The position numbers were made by a program, and so were the translations under genes. The notes under the pieces were generated by a model. The model saw only the letters and a list, made by a program, of their open reading frames with translations. It searched no databases and was not told the origin of the DNA. A stretch of 64,000 bases of DNA. Origin: Clostridia bacterium. GTDB lineage: Bacteria; Bacillota; Clostridia; Oscillospirales; Ruminococcaceae. Below are positions 9,519 through 21,039 of this stretch, in pieces (the first letter of the stretch is position 1; the number at the start of each line of letters is the position of its first letter). The stretch is taken from contig RZZW01000003.1 of the NCBI GenBank assembly GCA_009929695.1, forward strand, positions 62,001 to 126,000, given 5' to 3'.

Positions 9519-12340
9519 GCAATAATAAAATAGTAATAAAGGGTGCGCGCGAGCACAACCTTAAAAATATCGACCTCACAATCCCGCGCGACAAGCTTGT
9601 CGTGATGACAGGCGTGTCCGGCTGCGGAAAGTCAAGCCTTGCGTTTGACACAATTTACGCCGACGGTCAGCGCAGATATATGGAGAGCCTTTCAAGCTAC
9701 GCCAGAATGTTTTTAGGTCAGATGGAAAAGCCCGATGTTGACGAAATACAAGGGCTTTCACCCGCAATTTCAATAGACCAAAAAACAACAAGCCGCAACC
9801 CGCGCTCGACCGTCGGCACTGTGACTGAAATATACGACTATCTGCGCCTAATGTACGCGCGAATAGGCATTCCGCACTGCCCAATCTGCGGGCGTGAGAT
9901 CAAACAGCAGACCATCGACCAAATGGTGGACGAAATTAAAAAGCTGCCCGAGGGCACACGCTTTCAGGTGCTTGCGCCTGTCGTGCGCGGGCGCAAGGGC
10001 ACACAGCAAAAAGAGCTTGATGCCGCAAGGCGTGCAGGCTATGCCCGCGTGCGCGTAGACGGAAATCTTTATGATTTAGACGAAAATATCGAGCTTGAAA
10101 AAAATAAAAAGCACACCGTTGAGGTCATAGTTGACCGCCTTGTAATGAACGACGAGGTGCAAAGCCGCCTTGCCGACTCAATAGAGACAGCGGCGGGGCT
10201 TGCAAACGGACTTATCACTATTGATGTTATCGGCGGCGAAGAAATTCATTTCAGCCAAAGCTACGCATGCCCCGAGCATCTTGTGTCTATACCCGAGCTT
10301 TCGCCGCGCATGTTTTCGTTTAATAACCCGTTCGGCGCGTGCGAAAAATGTACAGGTCTTGGTACATTTATGAAGGTGGACCCCGCGCGCGTGCTGCCAA
10401 ATAAGGCACTGTCGATACGCGACAAGGCAATAAAGGCGAGCGGTTGGTACTACGCGCCCGGCTCTGTGAGCGAGATGTATTATAACGGTCTTGCAAAAAA
10501 ATATGGCTTCACGCTCGACACTCCGATCAAGGATATGTCGGAGGAAGCCGTAAACGCGATACTGTACGGCACAAACGGCGAAAAGCTTGACATGGTGCGC
10601 GAGACAGACCGCGGCAAAGGCTCGTACAAAACAGATTTTGAGGGCATTATCCCCAACCTTGAGCGCCGCTTCCGCGAGACAAACTCGCAGTGGGTCAAGG
10701 AGGAAATTCAGCTTGCAATGACAGGCGTTGAATGCCCCGACTGCCACGGTGACCGCCTTAATAAAATGACGCTCGCCGTCACCGTCGGCGGCATAAACAT
10801 AAGCGATTTTACGAAATTAAGCGTCCGTGAGGAGCTTGATTTTATTAATAATATGCACCTCACAGACCGCGAGCACATGATTGCCGATTTGCTTTTAAAG
10901 GAAATCAGAGAGCGCCTCGGCTTTTTGCAAAACGTCGGGCTTGAATACCTCACGATTGCCCGCAACGCGGCGACATTATCCGGCGGCGAAAGCCAGCGCA
11001 TACGCCTTGCAACGCAGATAGGCAGCGCTTTGACAGGCGTTTTATACGTTCTCGACGAGCCTAGCATCGGGCTTCATCAGCGCGACAACGCAAAGCTTAT
11101 CGCCACCTTAAAGCGCCTCAGAGACTTGGGCAATACGCTAATTGTCGTCGAGCACGACGAGGAGACAATGCGCGAAGCCGACTGGATAATCGACATCGGC
11201 CCCGGCGCAGGCGTGCACGGCGGCGAGGTCGTCGCAGAGGGCACTGTAAAGGACATCTGCAAAGCAAAACGCAGCATAACAGGCAAATATCTTAGCGGCA
11301 AAATGAAGGTCGAAATTCCCGAAAAGCGCCGCGAGGGAAACGGTCAATTTATAGAGGTAAAGGACGCGTTTCAAAATAACTTAAAGCACATCAGCGTCAA
11401 GTTTCCGCTCGGCGTAATGACGTGCGTCACAGGCATTTCAGGCAGCGGCAAATCGTCGCTCGTCAACGATATTTTGTACACGCACCTAGCCGCACGCCTT
11501 AACGGAGCGCGCGAAAAACCTGGCTGCTTTGAGGAGATAACAGGGCTTGAGTGGGTGGACAAGGTAATCGGCATAGACCAAACGCCGATAGGCCGCACAC
11601 CGCGCTCAAACCCCGCCACCTACACAGGCGTTTTCACAGATATACGCAATGTTTTTGCCGAGACGCAAACCGCAAAAATGCGCGGCTACGGGCCGGGGCG
11701 CTTCAGCTTTAATGTAAAGGGCGGGCGCTGTGAGGCGTGCGAGGGCGACGGAATACTGAAAATTGAAATGCACTTTTTACCGGACGTTTACGTTCCGTGC
11801 GAGGTGTGCAAGGGCTCGCGCTATAACAGAGAAACGCTCGAGGTGAAATACAAGGACAAAACAATATCCGACGTTCTTGCGATGACGGTTGAGGAAGCGT
11901 GCAAATTCTTTGAAAATCAGCCGAGAATTCACAATAAGCTCAAAACGCTCGACGATGTAGGGCTTGGGTATATCACGCTCGGCCAAAGCGCAACGACGCT
12001 GTCAGGCGGCGAAGCACAGCGCGTAAAGCTTGCGCTCGAGCTTGCAAAACGCGGCACAGGGCAGACTGTCTATATCCTCGACGAGCCGACAACAGGCCTT
12101 CACGTCGCCGATGTTCACAGGCTTATCGAGGTGCTTGACAAGCTTGTCGATGCGGGCAACACCATAATAGTTATCGAGCATAATCTTGACGTTATCAAGC
12201 GCAGTGATTATATTATCGACCTCGGCCCTGACGGCGGCAACGCCGGCGGCGAGATAGTGGCGCTCGGCACGCCCGAAGAGGTGGCAAAAAACGAAAATTC
12301 CTTCACGGGACAATATTTAAAACCACTTCTTAGCTTGTAA
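9515..12340 (+). CDS. uvrA: Excinuclease ABC subunit A
   Basis: [14 protein letters not shown], two ATPase cassettes, zinc-finger CxxC pairs; 4-bp overlap with uvrB. Confidence 0.98.
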   Translation: MSNNKIVIKGAREHNLKNIDLTIPRDKLVVMTGVSGCGKSSLAFDTIYADGQRRYMESLSSYARMFLGQMEKPDVDEIQGLSPAISIDQKTTSRNPRSTVGTVTEIYDYLRLMYARIGIPHCPICGREIKQQTIDQMVDEIKKLPEGTRFQVLAPVVRGRKGTQQKELDAARRAGYARVRVDGNLYDLDENIELEKNKKHTVEVIVDRLVMNDEVQSRLADSIETAAGLANGLITIDVIGGEEIHFSQSYACPEHLVSIPELSPRMFSFNNPFGACEKCTGLGTFMKVDPARVLPNKALSIRDKAIKASGWYYAPGSVSEMYYNGLAKKYGFTLDTPIKDMSEEAVNAILYGTNGEKLDMVRETDRGKGSYKTDFEGIIPNLERRFRETNSQWVKEEIQLAMTGVECPDCHGDRLNKMTLAVTVGGINISDFTKLSVREELDFINNMHLTDREHMIADLLLKEIRERLGFLQNVGLEYLTIARNAATLSGGESQRIRLATQIGSALTGVLYVLDEPSIGLHQRDNAKLIATLKRLRDLGNTLIVVEHDEETMREADWIIDIGPGAGVHGGEVVAEGTVKDICKAKRSITGKYLSGKMKVEIPEKRREGNGQFIEVKDAFQNNLKHISVKFPLGVMTCVTGISGSGKSSLVNDILYTHLAARLNGAREKPGCFEEITGLEWVDKVIGIDQTPIGRTPRSNPATYTGVFTDIRNVFAETQTAKMRGYGPGRFSFNVKGGRCEACEGDGILKIEMHFLPDVYVPCEVCKGSRYNRETLEVKYKDKTISDVLAMTVEEACKFFENQPRIHNKLKTLDDVGLGYITLGQSATTLSGGEAQRVKLALELAKRGTGQTVYILDEPTTGLHVADVHRLIEVLDKLVDAGNTIIVIEHNLDVIKRSDYIIDLGPDGGNAGGEIVALGTPEEVAKNENSFTGQYLKPLLSL

Positions 12341-12363
12341 TGCGGACGAATTTAGTGTATAAT
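12335..12363 (+). promoter_or_regulatory. Putative sigma-A promoter upstream of miaB
   Basis: TTGTAA-N17-TATAAT. Confidence 0.55.
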
Positions 12364-12398
12364 AAATAATTATTCTAACAGAACACAAGAGGTACGCG

Positions 12399-13778
12399 AT
12401 GAATTCCCTCCGCTTTGAAAAAAATGAAAACGCCGCAAACGCTGTCACACAGTTTTACGCGGCTGCGCCCAAGCTTTATATGCACTCGTTTGGCTGTCAG
12501 CAAAACGTCAACGACGGCGAAAAAATAAAGGGCGTGCTTGAAAGCATCGGCTTTTCAGTCTGCGACAGTGCCGAGGACGCAGACATGGTTGTCTTTAACA
12601 CCTGCGCCGTGCGTGAGCACGCCGAGCAGCGCGTTTTCGGGCACGTCGGCGCGCTTAAAAAGTTTAAAGAAAAAAATCCTAAAATGATTATCGGCGTGTG
12701 CGGCTGCATGGCACAGCAAAAGGAAATTGTCGAAAAGCTAAAGCAGAGCTACCCTTATGTAGACCTTGTTTTCGGCGTTAACGGCATCGACCTTTTGCCA
12801 GACATGATAGCCGAAAAGCTCGCGACGCAAAAGCGCGTTTTCAAACAGCTTGACGACCGCCCCGACATCGTTGAGGACATGCCAATAAAGCGCGATTCAA
12901 GCTTTCGCGCGTGGCTGCCTATAATGTATGGCTGCGACAATTTTTGCTCATACTGTATTGTGCCCTACGTTCGCGGGCGCGAGCGCAGCCGCAAAAGCGA
13001 GGATATCGTAAAGGAATTTACGCAGCTTGTAAACGACGGCTACAAAGACATTACACTGCTCGGTCAAAACGTGAACTCCTACGGCAAGGGGCTTGAAGAG
13101 AGCACAGATTTTTCCGATTTATTAAAAATGCTCGACGCAATTGACGGCGAATACCGCATTCGCTTTATGACAAGCCACCCAAAGGACGCGACAAATAAGC
13201 TCATCGACACAATAGCCGAAAGCCGCCACATCTGCCACCATCTTCACCTTCCTGTGCAGTCGGGCTCCGATGAAATGCTGTCAAAGATGAACCGTCATTA
13301 TGATGTGAAAGCATATATGTCACTTGTACAATATGCTAAAAGTAAAATGCCCGAAATGACGTTTTCAAGCGACATAATAGTCGGCTTTCCAAATGAGACG
13401 CAGGAGGATTTCGACAAGACCCTTTCACTTATACAAGAAGTGAAATACATGCAGCTTTTCACGTTTATCTATTCAAAACGCCCCGGCACAAAGGCGGCGC
13501 TTATGCCCGACGAAACGCCGTATAAAGTCAAAAGCGGCAGAATAGGCGAGATACTAAACATTCAAGAGGGTATCGTCGAAACGCTGTGCGGCGAAGTGGC
13601 GGGCAAAACAGAGCGTGCGCTCGTTGAAGGCACAGGCAGAGAGAGCGGCACGATGACCGCGCGGCTCGACAACAACATGACAGTCGAATTTGCAGGCGGC
13701 GAAGAGCTTGTCGGCAAATTTGCAAATATTAAAATCACAGGTTCAAGAGGCGCTGTTTTAAAAGGCGAGCTTGCCTGA
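12399..13778 (+). CDS. miaB: tRNA-2-methylthio-N6-dimethylallyladenosine synthase
   Basis: SFGCQQNVNDGE, radical SAM YGCDNFCSYCIVPYVRGRERSR, C-terminal TRAM. Confidence 0.97.
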   Translation: MNSLRFEKNENAANAVTQFYAAAPKLYMHSFGCQQNVNDGEKIKGVLESIGFSVCDSAEDADMVVFNTCAVREHAEQRVFGHVGALKKFKEKNPKMIIGVCGCMAQQKEIVEKLKQSYPYVDLVFGVNGIDLLPDMIAEKLATQKRVFKQLDDRPDIVEDMPIKRDSSFRAWLPIMYGCDNFCSYCIVPYVRGRERSRKSEDIVKEFTQLVNDGYKDITLLGQNVNSYGKGLEESTDFSDLLKMLDAIDGEYRIRFMTSHPKDATNKLIDTIAESRHICHHLHLPVQSGSDEMLSKMNRHYDVKAYMSLVQYAKSKMPEMTFSSDIIVGFPNETQEDFDKTLSLIQEVKYMQLFTFIYSKRPGTKAALMPDETPYKVKSGRIGEILNIQEGIVETLCGEVAGKTERALVEGTGRESGTMTARLDNNMTVEFAGGEELVGKFANIKITGSRGAVLKGELA

Positions 13779-13794
13779 ATTAAGGAGAAAGATT

Positions 13795-14211
13795 ATGTCT
13801 AAGGATGCAATAACAATGTTCAAGGAGGCTGCTGTGCAGCTTCAAAAGGAAGCGGAATACCTCGCCCTCACAGGCACAAAAGAGAAAAACGACGCCGACG
13901 AAGCGCTTCAGCAGATGATTGGCGATTTCAACCTCGCGCGTATTGATTTAAACTCGGAGCTTTCAAAAGCAGAAGATAAAAACCAAGACAGAATTGCAGA
14001 GCTCAACACAAAAGTGAATAACCTCTACAACGACATCATGGCAAACGAGAGCATGATTTCCTACAACGAGTCTCGCACAGAGATGGAGAGCGTTGTCAAC
14101 TATATCAACGCAATTGTCAACACAGCCGTAAACGGCGGCGACCCCATGACTGTTGAAGAGCCGAGTTCGTCATGCACAGGCTCTTGCGGAAGCTGCGGCG
14201 GCTGCCACTAA
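13795..14211 (+). CDS. YlbF/YmcA (RicF/RicA) family protein with Cys-rich C-terminus
   Basis: YlbF-family helical sequence; lies between miaB and mutS, where Bacillus ymcA sits near miaB/mutS; ATG at 13795 preceded by AAGGAG; tail SSCTGSCGSCGGCH. Confidence 0.8.
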   Translation: MSKDAITMFKEAAVQLQKEAEYLALTGTKEKNDADEALQQMIGDFNLARIDLNSELSKAEDKNQDRIAELNTKVNNLYNDIMANESMISYNESRTEMESVVNYINAIVNTAVNGGDPMTVEEPSSSCTGSCGSCGGCH

Positions 14212-14239
14212 AATAAATTTGACACGAGGCTGATATATT

Positions 14240-16837
14240 ATGGCTGCGTTATCCCCAATGATGCAACAATATTTTGAAATAAAAAAGAAGCATCCCGATA
14301 AAATTCTCTTTTTCAGGCTTGGAGATTTTTACGAGATGTTCTTTGACGACGCTCGTCTTGCGTCAAAGGAGCTTGAGCTTACTTTGACAGGGCGAGACTG
14401 CGGTCAGGAAGAGCGCGCGCCGATGTGCGGCGTGCCCTTTCACGCATACGAGGGCTATGTGGCAAAGCTGATTTCAAAGGGCTACAAGGTCGCGATATGC
14501 GAACAAATGGAAGACCCCGCAGCCGCAAAAGGGATAGTAAAGCGCGATGTAATCCGCGTCGTAACGCCCGGCACTGTCATCGAAAGCAGTATGCTTAAGG
14601 ACGACAAAAACAACTATATCGCAAGCATTTATGTCACAGATAAAAAGGCGGGTGTGTGCTTTGCCGACATTTCAACAGGCACAGCGCACACCACCTGCCT
14701 CACAAGCAGCGAGCTTGAGGGCGAGATAATTTCAGAGCTTTGCCGCTACTGCCCAAGTGAGGTTCTTATGAACACAAATATGCTGTCCTTCAAACAGGTG
14801 ACAGCATACATAAAGCAGCAGCTTGCGTGCTCTGTTGAGCTTCTTGAAAATTCTGATTACGACCTTGAAAAAACTAAGCCTGTCATGTGCGAGCAGTTTG
14901 GCGAAAGCTGCGAGCAAACGACAGGCTTAAAGCAGGATAACCCCGCATTTGCCGCGCTCGGCGTGCTTATTTCGTATCTCAACGAGACGCAGAAAAAGGG
15001 CGTAGAGCGCTTAAAATCAATACATAATTATTCAGAAGCACAGTATATGCAGCTTTCGCCTGTCACAAGGGCGAATTTGGAGCTGACGGAGACAATGCGC
15101 GGGCGCGAGAAAAAAGGCACGCTTTTATGGGTGCTCGACAAAACGCAAACCGCGATGGGCAAGCGCCTTATGCGCACGTGGATAGAGCAGCCGCTCGTCA
15201 GCGTAAGCGCCATAAACGCGCGCCTTGACGCTGTTGAGGAGCTGTATTCAAGCAGCGTAACAAGAAGCGATATCGCGCAGTGCCTTTCAAAAATATTTGA
15301 CGTAGAGCGCCTTATGACGAGAACGGTCTACGGCTCTGCGTCGCCGCGCGAGATATATTCGCTCGCGGTTACGTGCGAGCAGCTTCCGCAATTAAAACAG
15401 CTTTTGCAGCCGTTTCAAAGTGAGCTTATAGATGAAATACGCACGATGGACGAGCTTTCGGATATCCGCGACATGATTTTGACGCTTATAGACGAAAACG
15501 CGCCGTCGCTTTTAAAGGACGGCGGCATAATCAAAAACGGCGCAAACGCAGAGGTGGACGAGCTTCGCGATATTGCGCACGGCGGCAGAGAGTATTTGGC
15601 GGCGCTTGAGGCAAAGCTTAAAGATGAGACAAATATCCGCACGCTTAAAATTGGCTACAACCGCGTTTTCGGCTATTATATAGAGGTAAGCCGCTCGTTT
15701 TCGGATAAGGTTCCGCCGAATTTCGTGCGCAAGCAGACCCTCGCAAACGCCGAGCGCTACATAACAGACGAATTAAAGCAGCTTGAAAATAAAATCCTCG
15801 GCGCAAACGAGCGCTTAGTCGTGCTTGAACGCCAGCTTTTTGATGAGCTTTTACAAAATATTTCAGCCGAGCTTGTGCGCATTCAAAGCACTGCGCAGCA
15901 CATAGCAAGGCTTGACGTGCTCACGGCGTTTGCCGAGGACGCGTCTTTGAACGGCTATGTGAAGCCAATTGTCGACGACAGCGACAAGCTGTTTATCGAC
16001 GAGGGGCGGCACCCCGTCATTGAGCAGATGCTAAAGGGCGCGCTTTTTGTGCCAAATGATGTCGAGCTTGACTGCGGCGACAACAGAATGTTAATTATAA
16101 CAGGCCCGAACATGGCGGGAAAATCGACATATATGCGCCAGACTGCGCTCATTGCGTTAATGGCGCAGATAGGCAGCTTTGTGCCCGCAAAAAGCTGTGA
16201 AATGGGCGTTGTCGATGCGATATTCACGCGCGTCGGAGCGTCGGACGACCTCGCGGCGGGGCAGTCTACCTTTATGGTGGAGATGACAGAGGTTGCGGAA
16301 ATACTTGAATACGCAACGCAGAAAAGCCTTGTGATTCTCGACGAAATAGGGCGCGGAACATCGACGTTTGACGGCATGAGCATCGCGCGAGCCGTCGTTG
16401 AGCACATTGCCGACAAGGATAAGGGCATGGGCTGCAAGACGCTTTTCGCGACGCATTATCACGAGTTGACAGACCTTGAAAACGCGCTTGACGGCGTAAA
16501 AAATTACAACATAGCCGTCAAAAAGCGCGGCGACGACATAACATTTTTGCGCAGAATTATACGCGGTCCTGCCGACGACAGCTACGGCATAGAGGTTGCA
16601 AAGCTTGCTGGGCTGCCCGACAGCGTGATAAAACGCGCGAAAGAGGTGTTAAAGGTGCTCGAGGCGAACGCGCCGAACGCCGACAAAATAACACAGCTTG
16701 ATTTTGCAAACTTTGAAAAATTTGCCGAGACGCCTGTGCCGAGCGAGCTTGTCGACAAATTAAACGCGCTCGATGTGGAAACCTTAACGCCGATTGAGGC
16801 GCTCAATTTCTTGTACGAGCTTAAAAACACATTATAA
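14240..16837 (+). CDS. mutS: DNA mismatch repair protein MutS
   Basis: FFRLGDFYEMFFDDA, TGPNMAGKSTYMRQ. Confidence 0.98.
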   Translation: MAALSPMMQQYFEIKKKHPDKILFFRLGDFYEMFFDDARLASKELELTLTGRDCGQEERAPMCGVPFHAYEGYVAKLISKGYKVAICEQMEDPAAAKGIVKRDVIRVVTPGTVIESSMLKDDKNNYIASIYVTDKKAGVCFADISTGTAHTTCLTSSELEGEIISELCRYCPSEVLMNTNMLSFKQVTAYIKQQLACSVELLENSDYDLEKTKPVMCEQFGESCEQTTGLKQDNPAFAALGVLISYLNETQKKGVERLKSIHNYSEAQYMQLSPVTRANLELTETMRGREKKGTLLWVLDKTQTAMGKRLMRTWIEQPLVSVSAINARLDAVEELYSSSVTRSDIAQCLSKIFDVERLMTRTVYGSASPREIYSLAVTCEQLPQLKQLLQPFQSELIDEIRTMDELSDIRDMILTLIDENAPSLLKDGGIIKNGANAEVDELRDIAHGGREYLAALEAKLKDETNIRTLKIGYNRVFGYYIEVSRSFSDKVPPNFVRKQTLANAERYITDELKQLENKILGANERLVVLERQLFDELLQNISAELVRIQSTAQHIARLDVLTAFAEDASLNGYVKPIVDDSDKLFIDEGRHPVIEQMLKGALFVPNDVELDCGDNRMLIITGPNMAGKSTYMRQTALIALMAQIGSFVPAKSCEMGVVDAIFTRVGASDDLAAGQSTFMVEMTEVAEILEYATQKSLVILDEIGRGTSTFDGMSIARAVVEHIADKDKGMGCKTLFATHYHELTDLENALDGVKNYNIAVKKRGDDITFLRRIIRGPADDSYGIEVAKLAGLPDSVIKRAKEVLKVLEANAPNADKITQLDFANFEKFAETPVPSELVDKLNALDVETLTPIEALNFLYELKNTL

Positions 16838-16851
16838 AAGGAGATGAAACA

Positions 16852-18738
16852 GTGGCAGTTATACACGTGCTTGACAAACATACAGCGGAGCTTATCGCGG
16901 CGGGCGAGGTTGTCGAAAGACCGGCGTCGGTCGTAAAAGAGCTGATGGAAAATTCAATTGACGCAGGCGCGACGGCTGTGACTGTTTCTATAAGAAGCGG
17001 CGGCGTTTCAAGCATCGAGATAGCTGATAACGGCAGCGGAATTGACGCTGAATTTATCCCGACGGCCTTCATTCGTCACGCGACAAGCAAGATAGAAAAA
17101 GCAGACGACCTCGACAGCATACACACGCTCGGCTTTCGCGGAGAAGCGCTCGCCAGCATAGCAAGCGTGTCAAGAGTGTCGCTTTTGACAAAAACTGAAG
17201 CGGATGAGTTCGCGTGCCTTTACCGCATTAACGGCGGCGAGGAGCAGGACGCGCAGGCGGCGGCAAGACCTATCGGCACAACGATAACAGTCGAGCAGCT
17301 TTTTTACAACACGCCCGCCCGCATGAAATTTCTCAAAAAGGACGTAAGCGAGGGCAATTTCGTGAGCGAGGTAGTGTCTCACATTGCGCTTTCGCACCCC
17401 GAAATTTCGGTTAAATTTATCCGCGAGGGCAAAATGGTTTTTAGCACGCCCGGTGACGGAAGTCTGAGAGCCGCTGCCTATGCAGTGCTTTCTCGCGATT
17501 TTGCAAAGGACATGGCGGAGGTCTTATACGACGAAAACGGCTACAAGATTTCCGGCCTTATAACAACGCCCAAGGACTGCCGCGCAAGCCGCAGTATGCA
17601 GTACTTTTTCATAAACGGACGCTACGTCAAAAACCGCACGATGATGGCGGCTATTGAGGCGGCGTTTAAAGGCACGCTGATGGTCGGGCGCTTTCCGGGC
17701 TGCGTGTTGTCGCTGCAAATGCCCGCGGAGCTTGTCGATGTAAACGTACACCCCGCGAAAACCGAGGTGCGATTTGCGAATGAAAAGGCTGTTTTTGACG
17801 CTGTTTACAAAGCCGTCAAGGATGTGCTCGCCGCGCCGAAAAACACGGACAGAGAATTTACGTTTAAACCTGCTTCGCAGCCGATTATGCAGCCCACCAC
17901 GCAGCCTGTGCAACAAAGAGAATTTGCGAGCCCCGCGCCTCAGCCTGTTTTAAACGCACAGCCGCTTGTGCCAAAGCAAACGGTGCAGGCAGAGAGCATA
18001 AAGCCGTATAATGAAATGATTAAAACTCTCGCGAGCGAGGCTGTACCTTATAAAAAAGCCGAGCCTGTCGCTGTTATTGAAGAAGACGAAGCCCCGCAGC
18101 CTGTATATCAGCCCGCGCCCGAGCCTGTTCAAATGGCTATCGAGAGCGAGGAAGAAACAAAGGCGGCTGAATCGTTAAAATATATAGGCGAGGTTTTCAG
18201 CACATATATTGTCGCACAGCGCGGCGACGACATTTGCTTTATTGATAAGCACGCCGCGCATGAGCGGGCTATTTATGAGAAAATCTCCGCGACGTATGGC
18301 AACGTGAGCAGTCAGCTTTTGCTGTGCCCTGTTACGGTGCAGCTTTCGGCAGAGGAGAAAAACGCCGTTTTGCAAAATATGGAGCTGCTTGCCGACAGCG
18401 GTATAGAGGTCGATGATTTCGGCGCGGGAAGCGTGGCTGTGCGTGCAGTGCCGGCTGATGTTGACCAAGGTGATGTCGAAAATCTCATCATAGAGCTTGC
18501 AGCGCAGCTTTGCGAAAATCAAAAGTCAGCCGTCAGCGAAAAAACACAGTGGGTGCTGCATTCAATCTCTTGCCGCGCCGCCGTTAAGGGCGGGCAAAGG
18601 ACAAGCGATATGCAGTTAATTTCACTTGCAAATGACGTTATAGACGGCAAAATTCCGCCGTTTTGCCCGCATGGTCGTCCGTGCGTGTTAAAGGTGACTA
18701 AAAAGGAGCTGGAAAAGCAGTTTGGCAGACAAGGTTAA
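16852..18738 (+). CDS. mutL: DNA mismatch repair endonuclease MutL
   Basis: IAAGEVVERPASVVKELMENSIDAGA, GFRGEALASI, C-terminal CPHGRPCVLKV; GTG start. Confidence 0.97.
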   Translation: MAVIHVLDKHTAELIAAGEVVERPASVVKELMENSIDAGATAVTVSIRSGGVSSIEIADNGSGIDAEFIPTAFIRHATSKIEKADDLDSIHTLGFRGEALASIASVSRVSLLTKTEADEFACLYRINGGEEQDAQAAARPIGTTITVEQLFYNTPARMKFLKKDVSEGNFVSEVVSHIALSHPEISVKFIREGKMVFSTPGDGSLRAAAYAVLSRDFAKDMAEVLYDENGYKISGLITTPKDCRASRSMQYFFINGRYVKNRTMMAAIEAAFKGTLMVGRFPGCVLSLQMPAELVDVNVHPAKTEVRFANEKAVFDAVYKAVKDVLAAPKNTDREFTFKPASQPIMQPTTQPVQQREFASPAPQPVLNAQPLVPKQTVQAESIKPYNEMIKTLASEAVPYKKAEPVAVIEEDEAPQPVYQPAPEPVQMAIESEEETKAAESLKYIGEVFSTYIVAQRGDDICFIDKHAAHERAIYEKISATYGNVSSQLLLCPVTVQLSAEEKNAVLQNMELLADSGIEVDDFGAGSVAVRAVPADVDQGDVENLIIELAAQLCENQKSAVSEKTQWVLHSISCRAAVKGGQRTSDMQLISLANDVIDGKIPPFCPHGRPCVLKVTKKELEKQFGRQG

Positions 18739-19633
18739 GCTACTTGTTATCGCGGGCGCTACCGCGACGGGCAAAACAAGCCTGTCCGTTGAGCTTGCAA
18801 AGCGCCTTGACGGCGAGGTGATATGCGCCGACTCGATGCAGATTTACGACAAGCTGCTCGTCGGCACAGCGCGCCCCACATCCGGGGAAATGCAGGGCAT
18901 ACCGCATCATTTAATGGGCTTTTTAGCGCCCGAAAAACGTTTTTCCGTAGCGGAATATGTCGAACTTGCGTCAAAATGCATTGATGAAATATCCTCGCGC
19001 GGCAAGCAGCCGATAATCACAGGCGGCACAGGGCTGTATATTCAAAGCCTGACTGACGGCGTTAAATTTACGCAGCAGGATACTGATTTATCCGTCCGCG
19101 AAGCCTTGAGCGCCGAGACAAACGAGCAGCTTTACGAGCGGCTTTTAAAGCTCGACGCTGAATATGCAAAAACGCTCCACCCCAATAACCGCAAGCGCGT
19201 CATGCGTGCGGTTGAGCTTTATATTCAAACGGGCACTACAATGACGCAGCAGCTTGCAAATTCAGTGCCGACAGAGCGCCCGTATGACGATTATATAGCC
19301 GTGCTTGATTACGAGACGCGCGACGCACTTTACGACAATATTAATAAGCGCGTTGATGTTATGCTTAAAAACGGCTTGCTAAACGAAGCAAAGCTTGTGC
19401 TTGAAAACCGCGAAAGCTACGTCACAGCGGCGCAGGCGATAGGCTATAAAGAGTTTTTTCCTTATTTTGAAAATGAACAATCGCTTGAACAGTGCACAGA
19501 AAAGCTAAAACAGGCGACGCGCAACTATGCAAAGCGCCAGCTCACGTGGTTTAACAGAATGAAAAATGCGATGCACTATAAAGCCGCGTGCGCTCAAACA
19601 TCAGAGCTGATTTACAATGATTTTATAAAATGA
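18722..19633 (+). CDS. miaA: tRNA dimethylallyltransferase
   Basis: IAGATATGKTSLSVELAKRLDGEVICADSMQIY; GTATMTQ-type region; overlaps the mutL 3' end. Confidence 0.96.
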   Translation: MADKVKLLVIAGATATGKTSLSVELAKRLDGEVICADSMQIYDKLLVGTARPTSGEMQGIPHHLMGFLAPEKRFSVAEYVELASKCIDEISSRGKQPIITGGTGLYIQSLTDGVKFTQQDTDLSVREALSAETNEQLYERLLKLDAEYAKTLHPNNRKRVMRAVELYIQTGTTMTQQLANSVPTERPYDDYIAVLDYETRDALYDNINKRVDVMLKNGLLNEAKLVLENRESYVTAAQAIGYKEFFPYFENEQSLEQCTEKLKQATRNYAKRQLTWFNRMKNAMHYKAACAQTSELIYNDFIK

Positions 19634-19643
19634 AAGGCAGCAT

Positions 19644-20870
19644 ATGGGTAAAAAAAGTGTAAAAAGAATACTTATAATACTTGTGCTGCTTTTGCCGATA
19701 CTTTATGTCGGCGTGCAAGCTTTCAGCATTTTTTCAAGCAGCTACCAAACGCAGACGGCCATTGAATACACGATGTCAGACAGCATAATATGCAGCGGAG
19801 CGCTCGGCATGACGGAGACGGAGATCGCCTATGACGGCGGCGGAGTGATCGGATATGTCGCGTCAAACGGCGAGCGAGTAAAGGCGGGCGACGCTGTGGC
19901 GGAGGTGTTCGCTACAGAACTCGACGCGCAAAACAGCCAGTATGCAAAGCGTCTGCAAAAGGAAATTGACGTCTTGACAAAAGCGTCCGGCGCGACCTCA
20001 AGCACAGACGTTGAGCTGCTTGTGACGCAAAAATATTCAAACGCCTATGACGCGCTTGACGTTTTACAAAGCAACAATATGTCCGGTTTAAATGACAAAA
20101 AGCTCGCGTTGCAGCTTGCCATTGACAAAGCCGAGGCGGCGACGTTTGACAATATTGATTTCACCGCGCGCATACAGCAGCTTACTTCGCAGCAGCAGGC
20201 GGCGCAAGCGGTGCAGTCGCAGTACATAGCTTCACCCGTGACGGGATATTTCGTGGCGGGCGAGGACAGCACAAAGCGGCTTTACACGACAGATCAGCTT
20301 ATGGCCATGTCTCCTGTTGATTTTGCCGCAGCTGTCAGCGAGGAAACACCCGCCAACGACGCGCTTGTCGCGGGCAAAATAATTTCCGATTACAGATGGT
20401 ATTACTTCGCGAGCGTAGATTTGGCTACGGCGGCAAAATTTGACAATTATATGCAAAACGGTTACAGCGTCGATTTGTCCTTTCCAGATGTTTCGGAGAA
20501 AATAATCCCAGCGACTGTCGAAAACGTGGTGACGGACGAGGAAAATAACCTCGCTGTAATCACGCTGGCGTGCGACTATATAAACAGCTCAATCATAGCA
20601 CTTGAACACGCGCCCGCAACAATCACCTTTAATACCTACACAGGCATTCGCGTGAGCAAGGCCGCGCGCAGAATAGTCGACGGCGTGACAGGCGTTTATA
20701 TAAAATACGGAAACGTCGCCTATTTCAGACCTATCGAGATACTGTATGAGGACGCTAATTACATACTTGTGCCGACAAGCTACACTGTCGCCGAAGGACA
20801 AAAAACGCTTAAAATGTTTGACGAAGTGATAATCGGCGGTATAAATCTATCAAACGGAAAGCTTTTATAG
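19644..20870 (+). CDS. HlyD-family periplasmic adaptor-like membrane protein
   Basis: N-terminal TM plus biotinyl-lipoyl-like GVIGYVASNGERVKAGDAVAEVFA and a second hairpin domain. Confidence 0.75.
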   Translation: MGKKSVKRILIILVLLLPILYVGVQAFSIFSSSYQTQTAIEYTMSDSIICSGALGMTETEIAYDGGGVIGYVASNGERVKAGDAVAEVFATELDAQNSQYAKRLQKEIDVLTKASGATSSTDVELLVTQKYSNAYDALDVLQSNNMSGLNDKKLALQLAIDKAEAATFDNIDFTARIQQLTSQQQAAQAVQSQYIASPVTGYFVAGEDSTKRLYTTDQLMAMSPVDFAAAVSEETPANDALVAGKIISDYRWYYFASVDLATAAKFDNYMQNGYSVDLSFPDVSEKIIPATVENVVTDEENNLAVITLACDYINSSIIALEHAPATITFNTYTGIRVSKAARRIVDGVTGVYIKYGNVAYFRPIEILYEDANYILVPTSYTVAEGQKTLKMFDEVIIGGINLSNGKLL

Positions 20871-20910
20871 AGGAAATTTATGTTTTTTTCACAAAAATGC
20901 AATAACTTTA

Positions 20911-20939
20911 TTGACATTTTATGAAAAAGATTAGATAAT
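20911..20939 (+). promoter_or_regulatory. Putative sigma-A promoter upstream of sepF
   Basis: TTGACA-N17-GATAAT. Confidence 0.65.
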
Positions 20940-21039
20940 AGTTATAACACAATGTATAACTGTATCGTGTGGTATTGTGTTTTGAGATTGTACAGTATTT
21001 GCGGTTCACGCATTTCAACAACAAGGAGTTAATTACATT

